Below the pieces are notes generated by a model, which saw nothing but the letters and a program-made list of their open reading frames with translations, did not search any database and had not been told where the DNA came from. A program made the position numbers and the translations under genes. Positions 60,344 through 64,000 of a DNA stretch of 64,000 nucleotides are shown here, piece by piece. Where the stretch lies: NCBI GenBank assembly GCA_002869385.1, contig PKTB01000017.1, positions 185,743-249,742 of the forward strand, in the 5' to 3' direction. Source of the stretch: Marinilabiliales bacterium. GTDB taxonomy: Bacteria; Bacteroidota; Bacteroidia; Bacteroidales; ML635J-15. The first letter of the stretch is position 1. Each line of letters starts with the position of its first letter.

Positions 60344-60910
60344 TTATTCGTCTTCAAAAGGCTTATTAAAAGCAATTTCTTCGATTTCTTTTCGAACTCT
60401 TACTTCTTGTTCAATTTTAAATATATCGAGCGGTAAATTTCCAGGCATACCACCATAACCAACAGCTACAATAGTTACCGGGTCCAATCTGTCGGGAATA
60501 TTTAATTCCTCACGAGCTTTTGCAGCATCAAAGCCACCCATAGGATGTAGTGAAATACCTAAAGATTGTGCCATTATTGTCATATTACCCATAGCAAGCC
60601 CCAAATCGTGCCAGGAATGTTTATAATCCTCTTCACTAAGTTCATATTTTACCCTTGCCATTGTGAGCACTAAAACTGGTGCAGCTTTTGCCCATGCTTG
60701 ATTAAAAGGAACCAGGATTCCTAGAAGTGTTTCATACAATTCAGGATTTTTTTCCTTATCTGCATAAATAAACCTCCATGGTTGTCCATTATACGACGAC
60801 GCAGCCCATCGTGCTGCATCAAACATCTTCATTAAATCTTCTTCACTAACTTTTTTATCCAAGAAACCACGTGGACTTCTACGTGATTTTATTAATTCTA
60901 GCATATCCAT
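60344..60910 (-). CDS. Nitroreductase family protein
   Basis: The ATG at 60910 (MDMLELIKSRRS) gives 188 residues; a TTG three codons upstream is less likely. The FMN-binding motifs SRRSPRGF (residues about 8-15) and WAASSYNGQPWRFIYA (about 34-49), together with HDLGLAMGNMTIMAQSLGISLHPMGGFD, mark the nitroreductase fold. Such proteins are NAD(P)H-dependent flavoenzymes reducing nitro compounds or quinones; the native substrate is unknown. A -7 element (TAATTTTG, 60937-60930) lies just upstream. Confidence 0.88.
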   Translation of the reverse strand: MDMLELIKSRRSPRGFLDKKVSEEDLMKMFDAARWAASSYNGQPWRFIYADKEKNPELYETLLGILVPFNQAWAKAAPVLVLTMARVKYELSEEDYKHSWHDLGLAMGNMTIMAQSLGISLHPMGGFDAAKAREELNIPDRLDPVTIVAVGYGGMPGNLPLDIFKIEQEVRVRKEIEEIAFNKPFEDE

Positions 60911-61272
60911 AATAATCAATTTTATCTGTCAAAATTAGTAAATATTTTAATTATTCTAGTTAAAATTAAAGTTTATGCAATTTTACATTATATTGTAAAT
61001 ACTATTATTAACATTACTTTAATGCTATTAAACCCCAACAGTTTAAATAGAATTTTTAATGAATTTCAGTATTTCCCGACATATTTATAAACAAGCCTGT
61101 TAATAAATTTTAGCTAGCTTAACTAACTGACTATAGGCAATTTAATAGCGTCAAATAGCCTATATCAAATAAACCATTCAAAATAGCCCCAAACCTGTCA
61201 AGAAACATTTTCAGAATTAAATTTTTTTTTTACTTTTGAAGACAGAAATAATTAAACTAAAACAATATAATT
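60911..61272. other. Gene-free divergent promoter region
   Basis: No coding frame of note is seen in these 362 bases. They contain -7 elements for both flanking genes: TAATTTTG on the minus strand (60937-60930) for the nitroreductase and TACTTTTG on the plus strand (61231-61238) for the ferredoxin-led operon, about 35 bases before its ATG. Neither has a full -33 TTTG. Confidence 0.5.
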
Positions 61273-61500
61273 ATGGCAAAAATCAGAGGAGCTATAGTAG
61301 TAGATGTTGAAGCATGTAAAGGTTGCGGTGTTTGTGTGCCTGCATGTCCTCAGGATGTACTTGATTTAGCTAATGAAGTAAACGGTAAGGGTTACAATTA
61401 CTCTTACATGAAAAATCCGGATGCTTGTATTGGTTGTCAGAACTGTGCAATTGTATGCCCGGATGGTGTAATATCTGTTTATAAGGTTAAAGTGGCCTGA
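61273..61500 (+). CDS. 2-oxoacid:ferredoxin oxidoreductase, ferredoxin-like delta subunit
   Basis: This 75-residue protein has two 4Fe-4S clusters: CKGCGVCVPACPQDV and CIGCQNCAIVCPDG. It carries electrons from the thiamine-pyrophosphate subunits to ferredoxin. It leads the four-gene set for oxidation of a 2-oxoacid (2-oxoglutarate or branched-chain oxoacids) to acyl-CoA. It ends in a TGA stop, followed by 26 bases before the next start, showing that TGA is also a normal stop in this genome. Confidence 0.93.
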   Translation: MAKIRGAIVVDVEACKGCGVCVPACPQDVLDLANEVNGKGYNYSYMKNPDACIGCQNCAIVCPDGVISVYKVKVA

Positions 61501-61526
61501 TTTAATCACATAAAAATTTAGACGAA

Positions 61527-62612
61527 ATGGAAAAAGAATTAAGGTTAATGAAAGGTAATGAAGCGATAGCAGAAGCTGCTATACGCTCAGGGGCTGATGC
61601 TTATTTCGGATATCCTATTACTCCTCAATCAGAGGTTATTGAATATCTGATGGCTGAAAAACCCCACGAAAGAACAGGAATGGTTGTGTTACAGGCCGAA
61701 AGTGAAGTTGCTGCTATCAACATGATATATGGTGCTGCATCTTGCGGACGTATGGCTATGACATCATCATCAAGTCCTGGTATTAGTTTAAAACAAGAAG
61801 GTATTTCATATATTGCTGGTGCCGAGCTACCATGTTTGATTTTAAACGTGGTTAGAGGGGGACCTGGTTTAGGTACTATTCAACCTTCTCAGTCTGACTA
61901 CTTCCAGTCAACTAAATGTGGTGGACACGGTGATTACAGACTTATTGTACTTGCTCCTGCTTCAGTTCAGGAAATGTACGACTTTGTTGAATTAGGATTC
62001 GATTTAGCTTTTAAATATCGTAACCCTGTTATGATTCAATCTGATGGTATTATTGGCCAGATGATGGAAAAAGTTGAAATTGGAGAACAAAAACAAAGAA
62101 GAGATCCACAAGATATTATCAAACAATGTCCTTGGGCAACTACAGGAAAACCAGAATCTCGTGAAAGAAACATTATTACATCTCTTGACTTAGTTGCTGC
62201 GAAACAAGAAGAGTTTAACAGAAAGCTTATAAGAAAATACGAAGAGGTAAAAGAAAATGAAGTACGTTACGAACTTATTAATACTGAAGACGCTGATTAT
62301 ATAATCGTTGCTTACGGATCATCATCACGTTTAAGTATGAAAGCTATGGATATTCTTAGAGCTAAAGGAGTAAAAGTAGGTATCGTTCGTTTAATAACTC
62401 TTTTCCCATTCCCAACAAAAGTACTTAGCGAACTTGCTGATAAAGTTAAAGGATTCTTAGCAGTGGAAATGAGTGCAGGACAAATGGTTGAGGATGTACA
62501 ACTTGCGACTAAGTTTAAAGTGCCAGTTGAGCATTTTGGACGCCTTGGTGGAGTTATTCCTGCACCTGAGGAAATTGTCGAAGCATTGGAACAAAAAATA
62601 ATAGGAGGTTAA
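61527..62612 (+). CDS. 2-oxoacid:ferredoxin oxidoreductase alpha subunit (VorB/KorA-like)
   Basis: This 361-residue subunit carries the pyrimidine-binding and transketolase C-terminal-like domains. Markers are LMKGNEAIAEAAIRSGADAYFGYPITPQSEV, VLQAESEVAAINMIYGAASCGRMAMTSSSSPG and LPCLILNVVRGGPGLGTIQPSQSDYF. The sequence is closest in pattern to proteins annotated as VorB (2-oxoisovalerate) but similar to KorA (2-oxoglutarate), so the substrate is open. Cytoplasmic; complexes with the beta, gamma and delta subunits of this operon. Confidence 0.92.
   Translation: MEKELRLMKGNEAIAEAAIRSGADAYFGYPITPQSEVIEYLMAEKPHERTGMVVLQAESEVAAINMIYGAASCGRMAMTSSSSPGISLKQEGISYIAGAELPCLILNVVRGGPGLGTIQPSQSDYFQSTKCGGHGDYRLIVLAPASVQEMYDFVELGFDLAFKYRNPVMIQSDGIIGQMMEKVEIGEQKQRRDPQDIIKQCPWATTGKPESRERNIITSLDLVAAKQEEFNRKLIRKYEEVKENEVRYELINTEDADYIIVAYGSSSRLSMKAMDILRAKGVKVGIVRLITLFPFPTKVLSELADKVKGFLAVEMSAGQMVEDVQLATKFKVPVEHFGRLGGVIPAPEEIVEALEQKIIGG
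62603..62608 (+). promoter_or_regulatory. Strong Shine-Dalgarno before the beta subunit
   Basis: AGGAGG lies seven bases before the ATG at 62616, overlapping the last codons of the alpha subunit gene (Gly-Gly). Strong ribosome-binding sites are rare in this group; none of the other genes examined here has one this clear. Confidence 0.6.
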
Positions 62613-62615
62613 ATC

Positions 62616-63404
62616 ATGGCTGAAATCACAATTCAAGATATAATTAAAGAAGAAAATCTTGTTTACAAAAAAAGCAAGATAATGACAGATACGACTTTAA
62701 GTTACTGTCCGGGATGCGGTCATGGTACTGCACACCGTCTTGTTGCGGAGGTAATTGAAGAAATGGACATTCAAAGTGAAACTATTGGTGTTTCCCCTGT
62801 AGGATGCTCTGTTTTAATGTATAACTTTTTGGATATCGACTTTCAACAAGCAGCTCACGGTCGCGCTCCTGCAGTTGCAACTGCTATTAAAAGAGTAATG
62901 CCTGAGAAATATGTATTTACATATCAGGGTGATGGTGACCTTGCTGCTATTGGCACTGCTGAAACAATTCACGCATGTAACCGAGGTGAGAATATTACAA
63001 TTATCTTTATTAACAACGGTATTTATGGTATGACAGGTGGTCAGATGGCTCCAACAACTTTACCAGGAATGCCAGCATCTACATGTCCTTTCGGTCGTGA
63101 TGTTGAAATGATGGGTAATCCAATTAAAATGACTGAGCTTGTAGCAAACTTACCTGGAGTATATTCAGTAAGCAGACATTCTGTTCACACACCACGTAAC
63201 GTAAGAAAAGCGAAAAAAGCTATTCGTAAAGCTTTCGAAAGTCAGGAACTAAAAAGAGGTGTTTCTTTTATCGAAATCGTTTCTAACTGTAACTCAGGTT
63301 GGAAATTACCTCCTGTAAAAGCAAACGAATGGATGGAAGAAAATATGTTCCCGTTTTACCCACTTGGAGACATTAAAGTGGACGGTGAAATTGTTAGTAA
63401 ATAA
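62616..63404 (+). CDS. 2-oxoacid:ferredoxin oxidoreductase beta subunit
   Basis: This 262-residue subunit binds thiamine pyrophosphate: YCPGCGHGTAHRLVAEVIEE (N-terminal Cys pair and His), FTYQGDGDLAAIGTAETIHACNRGENITIIFINNGIYGMTGGQ (TPP/Mg motif GDG...NN) and NCNSGWKLPPVKA near the end. With the alpha subunit it decarboxylates the 2-oxoacid and passes electrons to ferredoxin. The start is fixed by the strong ribosome-binding site just upstream. Confidence 0.95.
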   Translation: MAEITIQDIIKEENLVYKKSKIMTDTTLSYCPGCGHGTAHRLVAEVIEEMDIQSETIGVSPVGCSVLMYNFLDIDFQQAAHGRAPAVATAIKRVMPEKYVFTYQGDGDLAAIGTAETIHACNRGENITIIFINNGIYGMTGGQMAPTTLPGMPASTCPFGRDVEMMGNPIKMTELVANLPGVYSVSRHSVHTPRNVRKAKKAIRKAFESQELKRGVSFIEIVSNCNSGWKLPPVKANEWMEENMFPFYPLGDIKVDGEIVSK

Positions 63405-63419
63405 TTAAAATTTAAAATT

Positions 63420-63971
63420 ATGACTGAAGAAATAATTATTGCCGGATTTGGTGGACAAGGTGTTCTTTCAATGGGTAAAATTCTTGCTTACTCAGGCCTT
63501 ATGCAAGGACAAGAAGTATCATGGATGCCATCATACGGACCAGAAATGAGAGGTGGAACCTCTAACGTTACTGCAATTATCAGTGATGATAGAATCAGTT
63601 CTCCAATTTTAACTGCATACGACACTGCAATAATTCTCAACCAGCAATCAATGGACAAATTTGAACCAATGGTTAAGCCTGGTGGAACATTATTGTATGA
63701 TCCTAACGGTATTACTCGTCATCCCGAACGTACTGACATAAACATTTATAAAGTCGAAGCAACAAAAGTTGCTACAGGATTAGGGAATGCTAAAGTTTTC
63801 AATATGGCAGTTTTAGGTGCTTATCTTAAAATTAAACCTATTGTAAAAATGGAAAACGTAATCAAAGGATTAAAGAAGTCTATTCCTGCTCGTAATCATA
63901 AACTTCTTCCTATGAACGAAGAGGCGATTACTAAAGGTGGTGAAGCTGTTGAAGCTGTAGCAACTGTTTAA
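63420..63971 (+). CDS. 2-oxoacid:ferredoxin oxidoreductase gamma subunit
   Basis: This 183-residue subunit has the gamma-domain hallmarks IIAGFGGQGVLSMGKILAYSGLMQGQEVSW, PSYGPEMRGGTSNVTAIIS and NMAVLGAYLKIKP. It completes the alpha-beta-gamma-delta set and is coenzyme-A-binding in the family. It starts 15 bases after the beta stop and ends 29 bases before the window edge, so further operon genes could follow outside. Confidence 0.93.
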   Translation: MTEEIIIAGFGGQGVLSMGKILAYSGLMQGQEVSWMPSYGPEMRGGTSNVTAIISDDRISSPILTAYDTAIILNQQSMDKFEPMVKPGGTLLYDPNGITRHPERTDINIYKVEATKVATGLGNAKVFNMAVLGAYLKIKPIVKMENVIKGLKKSIPARNHKLLPMNEEAITKGGEAVEAVATV

Positions 63972-64000
63972 TTAATAAACCCTAGATAAAACAAAAGCTG

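Noticed and set aside
1..64000. Wholesale genetic code change (TGA as Gly or TAA/TAG as sense)
   Set aside because: All three codons also end genes at natural places, including ATGA overlaps (11972-11975, 36333-36336), and most Glu and Gly codons are normal.
1..64000. Prophage, integrative element or transposon
   Set aside because: No integrase, transposase, phage structural gene, tRNA-flanked boundary or base-composition break is seen.

Overview
The window comes from a low-GC member of the Bacteroidota, most likely of the Bacteroidales/Marinilabiliales kind. Supporting marks are type IX secretion (T9SS) components and several secreted proteins with T9SS C-terminal sorting domains, a MurF-alanine racemase fusion, a PorP/SprF protein beside a TPR-PD40-OmpA protein, a DUF4105/Lnb protein, TAnnTTTG-type -7 promoter elements, few Shine-Dalgarno sequences, and ferredoxin-linked 2-oxoacid oxidation (anaerobic style). 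I see no rRNA, tRNA, CRISPR array, transposase, integrase or phage gene.

Layout. 1-6.7 kb (minus strand): a TPR/PD40 protein cut by the window edge, an ECF sigma factor, and a run made of PorP/SprF, a PorE-like OmpA protein, a His-rich metal permease and ndk. 6.9-11.3 kb: an SGNH/AlgX-like protein, a four-helix-bundle protein, and the unit hypothetical-M28 peptidase-rsmI. 11.4-18 kb (plus): tdk, murF-alr, Lnb-like protein, a lipoprotein and a T9SS-secreted SGNH hydrolase. 18-30 kb: an alpha/beta hydrolase, serA, two outer-membrane barrel proteins, a half-size TauE permease, an M20 amidohydrolase, a SpoU methyltransferase, a Fur-family regulator and purA. 30-36 kb: a lipoprotein and a double-length UvrA-like protein with four ATPase modules. 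36-43.8 kb: a surface/secreted protein island. 43.9-49.3 kb: ZIP transporter, YwqK-like repeat protein, SlyD-like FKBP, and a metal cassette (HMA-AraC regulator plus permease-HMA). 49.5-56.4 kb (minus): a complete TetR-TolC-HlyD-ABC-ABC-permease-permease efflux operon. 56.5-64 kb: a membrane AraC regulator, DUF2141 protein, Omp28-like protein, nitroreductase and a four-gene 2-oxoacid:ferredoxin oxidoreductase.

Two sequence-level signals stand out. First, 19 otherwise intact genes carry 26 in-frame stop codons (18 TAA, 4 TAG, 4 TGA) with the reading frame and the family match continuing straight through. Where the family residue is clear it is Glu, Gly or Ser, so each is one G:C to T:A change away from a normal codon; no frameshifts accompany them. 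TGA, TAA and TAG also end genes normally here. I annotate these genes at full length and treat the stops as sequence damage or error, unless reads or proteomics show otherwise. Second, about ten gene-free gaps are filled by degenerate tandem repeats with an exact period of seven bases, often beginning right after a stop codon.
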